This document shows positions 45,843-57,147 of a stretch of DNA of 64,000 nt, piece after piece. Numbering within the stretch: position 1 is the stretch's first letter; each line of letters opens with the position of its first letter. This DNA comes from Gordionus sp. m RMFG-2023 (Eukaryota; Nematomorpha; Gordioida; Chordodea; Parachordodidae). The notes under the pieces are model-generated. The model was not told the DNA's origin. It saw nothing but the letters and a program-made list of their open reading frames with translations, and made no database searches. Both the position numbers and the translations under genes were made by a program. The DNA lies in the NCBI RefSeq assembly GCF_954871325.1, contig NC_088778.1, forward strand, positions 31,756,730 to 31,820,729, written 5' to 3'.

Positions 45843-47929
45843 CTTGTGATTATATTTATTTATTTAAATTTTAAAAAATGATATAAAATTTTGTATTATT
45901 TAGCTCCCCCCAAAAAATTGAAAACAAAATGTGTTATATGCATCATCAGACAATAATTGATACAAGATTAAATTGAAAACCTTGGTAATCAGTCATAATG
46001 CCCTGGACAAATAGAGCCCGGACAAAAATACCCCTGATATAAAAGATTTTAGACATAAATACTCCCGAACAGAAAACCTAATAATTTTTTTAAATGTTGA
46101 GAAAAAAAGGAAGGGTTTTAAAAAAAAAATTATTAATTTATTCCTCCCTATAAAATTTTTTTTTAAACTAATTATGTGCCGCCGCTGTGTGTTTAAATAC
46201 CGATTTTATTAGACACTAAACCCTCTACATTCGGTAAAATCTTAGAGACACCTAAAGCTGTTTTAAAATATAATTATACATGTTTTTTGGGAACTTGTAG
46301 TCCCACCTCCGTTTTTATATGATATTTTTTTTTATTTTATCCTATATTTGATATGTTAACTTTAATATTGTTTTATTTGATATTATATTAAGTTCTTCAA
46401 GCTAAAATAATCATTATTAGCAAAAAAAAAGAAGTTAGAATAAATTAATATATAAAAATAGTTTAAACTCCACTTTCTAAGCTTCATAAAAATTTTTTAA
46501 AATTCGGGCATTTTTACCCCGGATCTCTTTGTGCAGGACATTTATATAAGAGATTCAAAAATATTATAGACCAAAAGTTCTTTTCAAAAAAATCAATTGT
46601 AAAATCTTCGCTTTATGATAAATTTAATTGTAATTTTCAGAGTTGTTAAGCGCACTGTAGCAATAGATAATAGCGGCTACTTTTTTTATTATTTAATTTT
46701 TTAGAGCGCTTCTTTTTTTAAATTTTAAAAAATATGAAGGTAAGTATAAACATGAAAATTTAACAATAAATATCATAAGTAATTATAATTTTTTATTATT
46801 TTATATTTAATTTTCAAATTGAAATATATTTTCAATTTGTAATTTATATTTTCATTTGTCACGGTTTGACTAAACTGCAAATGCTAAGGTAAACTGCAAA
46901 TGTTTAGGTAAAAATCTTCATATATTATCTATTATTTGTAGTGAGATTCATTTTCCTATTTATAGATAACTTATAAAAAAATAAATTATTAGATATATTC
47001 AAAAGAAATATACATTAATAGTTGAATTTTCTTTTATCTCATAATAAATCGTTTAAATCCTTTAATATAATTATATTAAAATATTTATAATTCAATTCGA
47101 TAATATTAAATCCGCAAGTTGGCATGTATTAATATAAAATACTATTATAAAAAAATATAATCATTTAAAAATGTTATATATCAGAATTTATTCCTAAATG
47201 TAGTAAATAAGTAATCTAGTCTAATATTTTATTATATTGTATACTATATTTGCCAATTGGATATGATTATATATATATGTTTACGATTAATATAATAGGT
47301 GTTGTTTAATTTCCTAATGTATTATGTACACACTTATCCATTATCGTGTAATTATCATCGCCATTTCTAATTACGTTGTTGTATCATATGATTATTGTAT
47401 AGAAGTATAGAAATAAATAAATGTAAATAATGGTTCTACTTTCGCAAAACTAAAAAAAGGTTTTTTTAATAAGCTGAATTATCATAATATGCATGGTGGA
47501 GTGCTATATATAATATTTAAAACAAAGTCATGCCGGTATAGTATATTGTTAATATTACGATATAAAATATTATTTTGGGTCAAATGATATTCAATAATAT
47601 CAAGTTACTATTTAAATAAAATAATTTAAATATTATTCATCTTGATTTATCTATGTATTATAGTAAATGATTAATTTATATAATTAGAATCATATTTATA
47701 TAAGTATTTCACATGATAGCATTCATTCATTTACCTTTTTTTTTACCTCTAATTACTAAATCTCACTATTACAATATCTGAAAGGGTAAATCCACTCATT
47801 TAGTTAAACTACAAATGGGCACAAAGTTTGTTGGTATCCTTGATCGGCATAATTTTATGAAAGGAGGGCCTTCATAATATTCACGTTAGCTCATTTTGGG
47901 CAGGTTTATGACCAACCTGCTAGATAAGA

Positions 47930-49870
47930 TAAGAAGATTAGATATTTGATGCCTATAACAAACTCAATTATTTCTGCAAATCAAAATTTAGAGAACTACC
48001 GTCGATACGGTTAGAGAACAACAAAGTTATATATGATCAGGATGATCAAATGTCCCTATGGACTGATTATTATATGAATGTCTTTGAATCTAGAAAACAA
48101 CAATATACTACCATTCAATCTGCCTCCCATTTTACATTGGCTGAGATATCTGCTGCCCTAAATAAACTGAAAAATCATAAAGGGACAATATAACGGGGGC
48201 AACTGAAAGCCGCATCGGACGTGATACCACGTTTTATGGTCTTCTTGGATAACTCATAAAGATTGGAACCTATAAACGCTGTGCAATTTTCCAAAGATCC
48301 TAAATTCCATCATATTTCGAGATTATAGGGCTATAGCTCTCACCTCTATTGCGTCTAAGGTCTTTATGGTCTTACTTAAGACGCGAATTCTACAAACATC
48401 AAATAATCTTTTCGCGAAATACAACTTTGCCTACCGTCCAGGGAAGAATATCATGGAGCCTTTCCTTACTCTCAAAGTTATAATTTCAAAAATGTGATAA
48501 ATATAAATTACCTTTTCTTTTTACCTTCATTGACTTTAAAGAGCGTTCGATAATGTCAATCACAATGCGCTCTGGGAAATACTTTCAGAAGTAGGTATTG
48601 ATAGTAACATAATTAAGATTTAAGAAATCATTACAAAAACTTGCTCACTAAGTATAAAGTAAATAACAAAACCTCCCCATCTTTTAGAACTAAGAAAGGT
48701 GTTAAACAGGGATGTGTTCTCTCCCCCATCCTTTGAATATAGTAATAAACACAATTTTGAAAGACACTCTAGATCTGCCAATCTGCTGGAACTGAACTCA
48801 GTCCTAGACAATAGATATCATCTTGTAAATAGAATCATTTCATACGCAGACGACTTTATGATTATCACCAAAAACCTAGAAGAAACTCATAATTTCATTC
48901 TTCTATTAAAATCTATGTCAAAGAGTCGGGTTAGAAATAAACTTCAAGAAGACAATGATTCTCTTAGCTAGACATACTCCCCCCGTGGAGAACATTGTCA
49001 TCGGTTCTGAAGTAATCAAGGTAACTACAGAAATAAAATATCTTGGGATTACTATAGACAATAGAGGAGGCTGCAAAGATGAGCTGAAGCTGAGAATACA
49101 GAAAGCAAGGACAACCTACAAACTTTTCAAGGTCTGGAAGACCAGATAGTTCGGTTTGTACAAGATTACGGATATTAGGTAATCTCCATTTTGTTATACG
49201 AGCGTGAGATCTGGGAAATTATTAAAGCTGACAACAGGAAATATCAAGTATTAATCAACAAATGCTTAAGAATTATAAATGGTATATTTTACCCCAGGTT
49301 GATATCGGATAAATTGTGGAAAATGTTAAGACATATCCCCATTCGCATTCTGCTCAAGAAAAAACGTATTCAATTTTTGACTCATAAACTGAGACATCCA
49401 AACTCAAACCTAGCCCATGATGCTCTAACATGTCTTTTCACCTACAAATGCAAATCATATAGCAGATATGACCCTCTGATTCAACCGTGTTCTAAAAGAT
49501 GTGGCAGACCTTAACTTAAACTGGAAACAATTTACCAAATTAAGCAATAATAAAAAATCCATAGATAAGCTTCTCAAGATTAAGTTCAACTATCTAAAAT
49601 AACACCCCTATCTCTTATAACTCCACCTCCTCCCCAAACCCTTACATTCCCAAAATACAGGTTTCATTTCTTAATTTATCATATTTTTCATTTATATTCT
49701 TAAAATTTTAGTTTACTTTTAAATACAATAGGGCCGTAGGTTTTGGGTGTGGGCTGTTCTCTTGGTCCTCCCTTATCTGTTCCAGCCCACGGATGTTTAA
49801 ATAATAGTTCACGAACTATTATGCGTACAAGTACGAGCGGCTTGCCCACAAACGTGTGAAGGGCTCCTTA
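47930..49870 (+). mobile_element. LINE fragment (reverse transcriptase and 3' end), degraded
   Basis: Non-LTR reverse transcriptase motifs in order: DYRAIALTSIASKVF near 48325, YRPGKN near 48430, KKGVKQGCVLSP near 48691, SYADDFMIITKN near 48840 (catalytic ADD), IKYLGITIDN near 49037, then a thumb-like region to KFNYLK at about 49600. The frame shifts several times and contains stops. A GC-richer 3' tail (TAGGGCCGTAGG ... GGGCTCCTTATATT) and a 3' tandem repeat follow. No endonuclease domain is left, so the clade is uncertain. It sits inside the 6.8-kb insertion. Confidence 0.8.
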
Positions 49871-49872
49871 TA

Positions 49873-49944
49873 TTTTACTTTACACTTAACTTAAATCTTC
49901 CAATTAGATAGAATTTACACTTAACTTAAATCTTCCAATTAGAT
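49873..49944. repeat. Tandem 36-bp duplication at the LINE 3' end
   Basis: TTTACACTTAACTTAAATCT TCCAATTAGAT occurs twice in a row with one or two differences. LINE 3' ends often carry such tails. Confidence 0.6.
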
Positions 49945-50497
49945 GGAAATGAGGAAAATCTAGCGTAGCTCTCTTGTAACTACAACGTAGAGAGGGCGTA
50001 TGCGCTTTAGTAAGATTACAATCACAATGGATTTTTTTCTAGTCGTCACACCTAATATATTCAATCAGAAATGGATATCACGTAAGATAATATTTATATT
50101 ACATGGGTAGGTCCTTAAGAATCTAGATAGAGATGTGAAAATATTAATCTTAGAAGCAGATACTAGTATTTTTTCAAAATATCAAAAAGATACTTGCATC
50201 TAATTATCATTACCAATTAAATTAGAATAGTTTATAAATTTTAGTTTTTATTATTTATTTGCGAAGAACATAACATATTCATTTAGTAAGAATGAATATT
50301 TACAATAATTAATAAAATATTATATGATGAGTTAATATATCAGGCATTTTAATATTAGTAATGCCCATTCTTAGCATAGATAGGGAAGGGAGACTAGTAT
50401 TTTTAATGGGAGTTGAAATATTAATTTGTAAAAGAGTATTTAAAATAGATTTATTATTTTATAAGATAAACCTATGTCACTAGTATTATAATTTTTT

Positions 50498-50746
50498 TTA
50501 GACTGAATTGTCAATATGAAATCTATAATGATCCAGGAATTGAATTAAATATGGCCTATCTACATAATATTTTTTAATAGCTAAGAATTTATCTTTAGGT
50601 AATTCAGTTAATTCCCACATTTGGTCATAATCCCAGAAATCGAAAATACGAAAAATATCAATGGGTAGGTCATCAATAAATTTAACTGTTAATTCATTAT
50701 TTAGTAAATATTTTCTAAGGTTATCTAAGTATTCATATATGTCCAT
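50498..50746 (-). CDS. Small open frame of unknown nature
   Basis: 82 codons from ATG: MDIYEYLDNLRKYLLNNEL, then FIDDLPIDIFRIFDFWDYDQ. Acidic and aromatic with a sensible residue mix for AT-rich DNA, but no recognised family and no conserved partner. It lies inside the 6.8-kb insertion, so it may be an element gene remnant or chance. Confidence 0.25.
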   Translation of the reverse strand: MDIYEYLDNLRKYLLNNELTVKFIDDLPIDIFRIFDFWDYDQMWELTELPKDKFLAIKKYYVDRPYLIQFLDHYRFHIDNSV

Positions 50747-52221
50747 TATGACTGATTTATATTTAAATTTTTTATTAAATTATATTGGAATTTTATAATA
50801 ACTTTTTTTTAAATTTTAAAATAATTTAATATTCGACCTTTGCCATTTTGGCATACATAGCCTTTTACCAAGACTAAATAACCTTTCAATTGAAGCTGAT
50901 GAAGATATTACAGTATTATATTTATAAAAAATTTTAATTAATGGAAAAATAATAATTAAGCATTTATAATGTATTTCAACTTTCTCATAATATAATTTAT
51001 AACCTCCAGTTCAATGTTTTATTGAGCTCAGCAACACTTAAAGACCCTTTTCATGGTCATAAACAATCAAATTATATTACTTTAATGATTAACTTCACAA
51101 AACAAAATTTATAGAAAAAGAAATACACGGACGCTTAACCCACCAATAATTTTCATTATATATTAGCCTACGTTAAAGTTCCAAGTTATTATATCTCAGA
51201 ATAGCAAATCAAAGTCTTTAGAAATCAACTGAAAATTCGAAAAAATAAACCTACCCCCCCCCCCCTTCTTAAAATCAATATATCATTTTACAAATAAAAT
51301 ATAACGTCATTTAAAATATCCGTCCCTTATCTAAATTATTTTTTCCCCCTAAAAATGGTAAATCTTTATACATTTTTATGCTAGGTGTAAATAATCTACA
51401 AACATTATATGTTCGATAACATTTTTCTGTGATATCTTATTTATTTATTGTAATAATGGCAATAAAAACAAATTGGCTATTTAGGGAAAATATCAATAGA
51501 AAGTATGCAAAAATTATTTTAAAAAATTAATTTATCTTACATTAACCATTAAAATGTGATCATATTTAATTTATAAAAACCTATAATTGTTCTTGCAATT
51601 TTTCGAATCTATTTTTGATAGATAATATATGGAATTTAGCTTACTTTTTAAGTAATAATACAATATGATTTTAGAATTTAATATAACAAAACATAATTTA
51701 AAATTTTATAAAATAATAATACGCCATCCTGCGGATTTAATAATATTGAAATTAAAAATCTAATTATAAATATTTTTAATATAATTATATTAAAGGATTT
51801 AAACGATTTATTATGAGATAAAAGAAAATTCAACTATTAATGTATATTTATTTGTTATTGAATATATCGAATAATTTAATTTTTTAAAGTTATTTATGTC
51901 ATAGGAAAATGACATATAATAAATAATATGTCAAAATTTTTACCTAATCATTTGCAACATATTGAAGGGTTAAAAATTAAGGATTAGCCCACACAAAAAT
52001 AATCACTTAATAAAATTTTTATGTAAAATATATTATTTGCAGTAGAAAAAAATTCCAATTATTTCACTTTCAAATCAAAATAATCAAAATATTTCTAATA
52101 AGAGCAAATAAATTTACATACTAACATATTATTACTTACACTATAAAATAATGTATGGTATCAATATCTAAATAAAATGAAATGAAGTCCAGGAAAAAAA
52201 ACGCGAAGATAAAATAAATGA

Positions 52222-52345
52222 TTCCACGAAAAAAATTAATAAAATTATAAAAATTTTATATTATTTTTTTAAAATCAATAAAATTATAAAAATTTTATAT
52301 TATTTTTTAAAATTAATAAAATTATAAAAATATATTTTTTAAAAA
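52222..52345. repeat. Tandem AT-rich repeat, three units
   Basis: AATAAAATTATAAAAATTTT ATATTATTTTTTTAAAA repeats about three times. Confidence 0.6.
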
Positions 52346-52394
52346 TAATATTTTTACATTAATTTAAAAAAAAAAAAATTTAAGTTAAAAATTT

Positions 52395-52490
52395 TTAACA
52401 CCTTGAACCCTTGGACCCTCCACTTTTTAAATGGGTCGGGTCTGTGTTCAGCCAAAATACGAGGGTTCAGGGTCCGGGTCGTGCTTAAAA
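52395..52490. repeat. GC-rich repeat fragment next to the hAT N-terminal remnant
   Basis: CTTGAACCCTTGGACCC and, inverted, GAGGGTTCAGGGTCCGGGTC. Its place just ahead of the + strand BED finger suggests it is the 5' end of the same hAT element. Confidence 0.45.
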
Positions 52491-52544
52491 GCTATAATAT
52501 AACTTTCCCATTCCCTAGATTCGAAATTTTTTTTAAAAATAAAT

Positions 52545-53200
52545 ATAAAAACCAAAACTGGCTTCAAATTTATTTGTATAAAGTGTAAAAAAAGTATTTC
52601 CTCGAATCAATCCAGTTGCTATAACCTCAAAAAACACCTAAAGGTAAATTGTCATTTTTATATTCTAATAGTATTTATATTATAAGACTATTCATGCCAG
52701 TAATTTTAAGGAAATGGAGAAACATCTAAATAATTTTGGTATAGGCGACTCGTCATCCAAAAAGACTAATTAAAACCAAGTTAATTAATAATACAAATGC
52801 CAATATTTCTCAAAAATTGGCTGATAAAGTTATAGTTGATTTTATAATTGATACAGTTCAGCCAATGTCCTTGGTTGATAAATTATCATTTACCATGTTG
52901 ATTAAAACTCCCTGCTACAACAATCATAATGTCGCCAGACACTAATGAATAAAATAGCAGTTAACTTTAAAGTGATGAAAGATGCTCTAATAGTAGAGTT
53001 ATCAGAGATATCATATATATATATATGTACCGCGGAAAATAGCTGGACACATAACAGAAGGTAAAAAATATTTATATTTATTAATTGATCTCATTAAATA
53101 TTTTTAGAGCTTATTTGAGAATCACAGGCCATGTATATAAGATTAAATACTTCCTTTCCTTAAAGTGCTAGTGTCGAGAGATTATTTAACTTTCTGATCG
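52545..53200 (+). pseudogene. hAT transposase N-terminal remnant
   Basis: Reads a BED-type finger (FICIKCKKSI ... NLKKHLKVNCH) near 52565-52650, then QKLADKVIVDFIIDTVQP and MSLVDKLSF near 52815-52900, the typical hAT region ahead of the catalytic domain, then ELSEISYI near 52995. Stops and frame changes separate the parts. No intact transposase. Confidence 0.65.
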
Positions 53201-53617
53201 TCACTCTAGACTTGGGGATGATAATATTGAAATGATTTTATTATTAAAATGCAACAAATTACCATTAAATATTTATTTTTATTACTTAAATTTTTTTATA
53301 ATCAAAACTAACTATATTTTAATATTTGTAAATGTTGATATTTACTATACAATAACATTATAAGCAAAAAATAAAACAAATTTGTCTCTTTTTTTTATAA
53401 AAAGTAGCTTAAAATTAGCTAAAGCTACTTTTAAAAGTAGCCTTTAACAACTCTGGTAATTTGCTTCATTTGTATCACAGCTAGACGGTGAAGGTAATAT
53501 TAAAACACATATAAAATAGGAATATACAAATGAAAAGTGGTCAATTATCGAAATAACTCTAAAATTTTCCAAATCTCAAAATAAACAGTTTTTTAAAAAT
53601 AAAGATAGTGTCATTAC

Positions 53618-53911
53618 TTCTTGTCGCACTCTATAATGGACATGTTGGCTAAATGCCTTGTCATACGGTTGTTACCCCAATAATTTTGGCAAGAAACGAA
53701 TTTCTCCAGAGTGAGCTCCGATAAATTTAGGAGGTGATCAAAGCATGCAGGGCGGAATATCAATTTTTCTTCGCACATTATGAATTGTTGGGGCCAATCG
53801 TTACCATGGATAATGTTATTGTATTCGCTCAAATATCTTTTCAAGGGTTCTCTCAAAATTGTCACAAAATATCTGCTCTTATTAAATTCGTATTCGAAAT
53901 TGAAAATTTTA
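53618..53911 (-). CDS. HS6ST copy A exon 2
   Basis: Acceptor TTTCTTTCTAG, phase 2; 294 nt. Contains RYFVTILREPLKRYLSEY (3'-phosphate-binding region of PAPS) and ends MSIIECDK-AA before GTAATG. The equivalent in human HS6ST is LLRDPVSRYLSEW. Confidence 0.8.
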
Positions 53912-54519
53912 CTAGAAAGAAAAGAAAAGAAATAAATAGAAGAAAATGATAGAAAAGAAAGAAAGAAAGAAAAGTTTAACGAACAAAAACTCTTATTGAA
54001 ATCAACAAGTAAGTAAAAGACTAACCCATATAAAAAAATTTAAAATTTAAGTCGATACAAGAAAACTTATATAAGATTGCCAACATTGAAATTGATAGTT
54101 AGTAAATGTAATTTTCCTTAATAAGGCGAAGATAATAAAATTAAATTTGGTTTTGTTTAAAATTTTTTTTATTATTTTAAAACTATACGTAGACCTTTTT
54201 CGACGTTTTTATATCTTAAAACGATCCAGTAGATATAATAATAAGGAGAGGAAATTGAAATCAAAAATATTTTTGAGCCATAAATGTTTGAAGATATTTT
54301 TATTTTAAAAAATTCTTTGATTTCATCCTTGATGAAAGATGAATTTTATTTGCATCTATAGTCACGATCCATAAAATATTTACCTATAGAAAAAAAAAGA
54401 TTTTTAGAAAAAGATTTCGGCATTTTTAGGCAAAATTGTGATCAGAAATTTCTGTTCTTCAAAAAAAAAAAATCTTGGAAAATCTTTGCTCAAATTTTTT
54501 TTTTGAAACTCTCTGTAAT

Positions 54520-54945
54520 CATAGGCATAGCCAAAATTTACGGGAAGGGACACTATTAAGTGGGATTTCCTTCCATAAAATTTAATGGAGATCTTTAAGT
54601 CCACTTATTGTATAGGGCCTTTGGTTATGTTTAACTTTTATAACAAATTTTTACATTTTTTAACGCTTCTTTTTTTTTCGTTCTTTATTTTGAATTAAAA
54701 AAGTTCTTCTTTTTTAAAATATTATTCATTTTTTTTACTTATTTTTTATTTCAAATTCATGTTTATATTTGATATATTGTATAAATATTTTGCGGGAGAG
54801 GGTGGTGGAGAGAGGAGAGGTGTATATGTGGGGTAATTTTTATTAACTAAAAATGATATTTAGGAAAACATGCTAATTTCTGAAAAGAGGATTTCCTCCT
54901 CACCACCCCCAACCTTTTCTTCCTGCTATGCCCATGAATAAAATA
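54520..54945. mobile_element. Inverted-repeat element in intron 1 of HS6ST-A
   Basis: AGGCATAGCCAAAATTTACG at left, CTGCTATGCCCATGAATA at right; the more decayed counterpart of the copy at 32203. Confidence 0.45.
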
Positions 54946-54974
54946 TTTTTTTTATATAAAAATTAAAATATTAC

Positions 54975-55804
54975 ATTGAATCATCAACGATTAATTTTTC
55001 GTATCTCTCCTTCGGATAGAATATATCGTGCTCCACCTTAATATAATTTTCCGCGATAAAATTTAGGTAAGAACTGGGATCCTTTGACAAACTCTTAAGT
55101 ATCATCGTTAAGGGGAGGCAGTCTATCATGCGAACATATATGGAATGCACTCCGCAAAATTTCCAACCATATGTGAGTCTGCTATAGAGCCAACCCTCGG
55201 TAATGTATTTACCTTCATTATTCATTACGCTATTCGATGTCTGATTTGGACGTGGGCAAATGCATTTTCCTGCTCTATAATTTTTGATACCTATGATCTT
55301 GCATGAGCACATTGGATTTACTTGAACATTGTGCACTAATATAGAACTGAATTCAGTTCCACCGGTCTTTTGGATATGTAAAAATGCTAGTATATCTTTA
55401 TCGAAATTAAAATGGATTGGCTGAATGGGGTCTAACAAACAATAGTTCCCAAAATCGTAGTATTCATAACCAAAATGCATACAATTTTTCTCAACATAAC
55501 GGGAATAATCAGGGAAAGCCCGCCAAAGTTTCAAATAAGCGTACGAATCGCTAACTTGCCCTAACCAAGTTCTATTGTACTGGTCATAATCTTCGTTGAC
55601 GATTAAATTCACTCTGCCATTTTGGTGACGAGAAATTTCATCGATTTCTAGTTGGAAATGGTGCCTAGAAAAAATTCTGCGAATGTTGATATACTTATGA
55701 TGGAATATTTTTGATCGGTAAATATATATCAAAATCAATGCATAAAGAAGAAGAATTAGTGAGAACGCGAGCAGTGTACAAGTTTTGCTGAAAATACGTT
55801 GTTT
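54975..55804 (-). CDS. HS6ST copy A exon 1
   Basis: Sulfotransferase N-terminal half: hydrophobic anchor, SRHHFQLEIDEISRHQNG, the 5'-phosphosulfate loop LHIQKTGGTEF, CSCKIIGI, GWLYSRLTYGW. Donor AT|GTAATA, phase 2. The upstream limit given is the open frame, not a start codon. Confidence 0.75.
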
Positions 55805-55982
55805 TTACGTAAAAGATCATTTATTTGTTACCGAAAAGAAAATATAATAATGTATATACAAAGTTTAAAACAAACCAACAATAGGGTAACCTAGTACAAG
55901 ATCTGTTTAGCCTGCTGAGCTAAACAGGAATAGGTTACAAAAAAATAATAAGACGAACCACAGAACATAGCCTTTACAAAAT

Positions 55983-56184
55983 AGTGTTAACGGCTAACTC
56001 TATATTTTATCCCAGCAAAATATTATGCAAACCTAAAGATTTTGCTCATAGATGGCACATAGGATTGAACCAAACAACTAATGGCGGAATCTCGAAGCTT
56101 TGGCAATATTTTCCTTGCTATAATATTGAGTTAGCCGTTTTTTTAAAAATAAGCTCAAATCGAGCCGTTTATAACAAAACTATT
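55983..56184. mobile_element. Foldback MITE F in the 5' flank of HS6ST-A
   Basis: TGTTAACGGCTAACTC to GAGTTAGCCGTTTTTT and CGAGCCGTTTATAACAA. The counterpart of the copy at 33781. Confidence 0.65.
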
Positions 56185-56528
56185 ACAAATTAATTATACT
56201 TACCGTTTTGAAAGAATTAATTTCATGCTCAATCAGAATTAATATTATACACAGGAAATATTTTAATTATTATATATAAATTTTTTGATATTTAATACCA
56301 AATTAGCAGCCAAATAATATTTTACTTTTTTGAATTTTAAACTTACAAAATAATTTTTGTTGGAACGAAATTTTAAAAAGTATATTGTATTTATTTACCC
56401 TTTTTTTATGTATATATTTAATAAATTCTTTTAAAATATATTTATAATTCCCAGAATATTTTTATGTAAATTGGGTAGATCGAAAGGTGATATTGGAACA
56501 TTCCAGGATTTAAAAGTCCTGTTCAGAG

Positions 56529-56560
56529 GAACCCTGGACAAAAATACCCCGGACAAAAAT
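56529..56560. repeat. 15-bp minisatellite, two-unit counterpart
   Basis: CCCTGGACAAAAATA followed by CCCCGGACAAAAAT in the 5' flank of HS6ST-A, the unexpanded state. Confidence 0.7.
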
Positions 56561-57147
56561 CCCCGACCTATTATTGTTTAATGTAGAAAGGTAATTCATT
56601 TTAGAGTTTGCTTTTGCTAAAAATAAGTAATTTAGAAAAAAACACTTGCAAAAAGATCAAAATTTAAAATTATTTAAAGATTCCTGGACTGTCGCCAGTT
56701 GTAGATGTCTTTGCGAATTATTTTTTTTTAATTTAATTTATATAAAATGAAAAATAAATCATTTTTTAATTTTTTTAAAAAAATAATTCTTATTTAAAAT
56801 GTCTAGATTGTATCCTTAACTTTAGAACCTAACCCTTTTTAACGGTGTTTTTAAATATTTTTAATTTATTTAAACTAACATTATTATTATCTTCACTTTA
56901 ATATTTACAATATATTAATAAAAGTTTTAAAAAAATTTTTTTTTTTATAAACTAAGAATCAAAATTAAATACTATTAAAATATAGATTGTGCATGAATCA
57001 ATTTTTTTTTCTTAGTGAACAAAATATCGAATATTGGCATTTATTTAAATAAGGACAAATTGAGATACGGGTTTCCAGGGGCATCATTTGCGTTAACCAT
57101 CTGAGGGTGCTCAACTATAAAAAATTATATAAGAGCTATACTACAAC

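Larger units (their letters stand above)
46638..53455. mobile_element. 6.8-kb hAT-type insertion in intron 2 of HS6ST copy A
   Basis: Begins CAGAGTTGTTAAG and ends TTTAACAACTCTG, with GGCTACTTTT just inside both ends, a terminal inverted repeat. Flanked by GTAATTTT (46630-46637) and GTAATTTG (53456-53463), an 8-bp duplication with one mismatch, the hAT size. The unoccupied site GTAATTTG survives at 30858-30865 in unit B. Inside are a LINE fragment and a + strand hAT N-terminal remnant; the composite nature means several insertions or internal rearrangement. Confidence 0.7.
45533..55804 (-). pseudogene. HS6ST copy A, three exons, no start codon seen
   Basis: HS6ST moves sulfate from PAPS to the 6-O of glucosamine in heparan sulfate, in the Golgi. 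Exon 1 (about 55804-54975) has a hydrophobic type II anchor (SLILLLYALILIYI), the PAPS-binding LHIQKTGGTEF and Cys-rich region; exon 2 (53911-53618) has the second PAPS-binding motif TILREPLKRYLSEY and NNRMTRHLANMS; exon 3 (45842-45533) has the LESAK, LFE and DIELYDFAL C-terminal elements. Donor/acceptor phases fit: AT|T at junction 1, AA|T at junction 2, restoring the family's N-L-S. Intron 2 is 7.8 kb because of a transposon. Compared with copy B, about 115 bp containing the start ATG is missing, and the open frame runs up to a TAA at 55807-55805 with no ATG. It may be a pseudogene or gain its start from an unseen 5' exon. Confidence 0.75.
43880..56655. repeat. Segmental duplication, unit A
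   Basis: Matches unit B at 43880-44013 (to 30470-30608), 46210-46637 (to 30615-30865) and 53456-56655 (to 30866-34645), with insertions in between. Much longer than unit B, chiefly because of the 6.8-kb hAT-type element. Confidence 0.65.
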
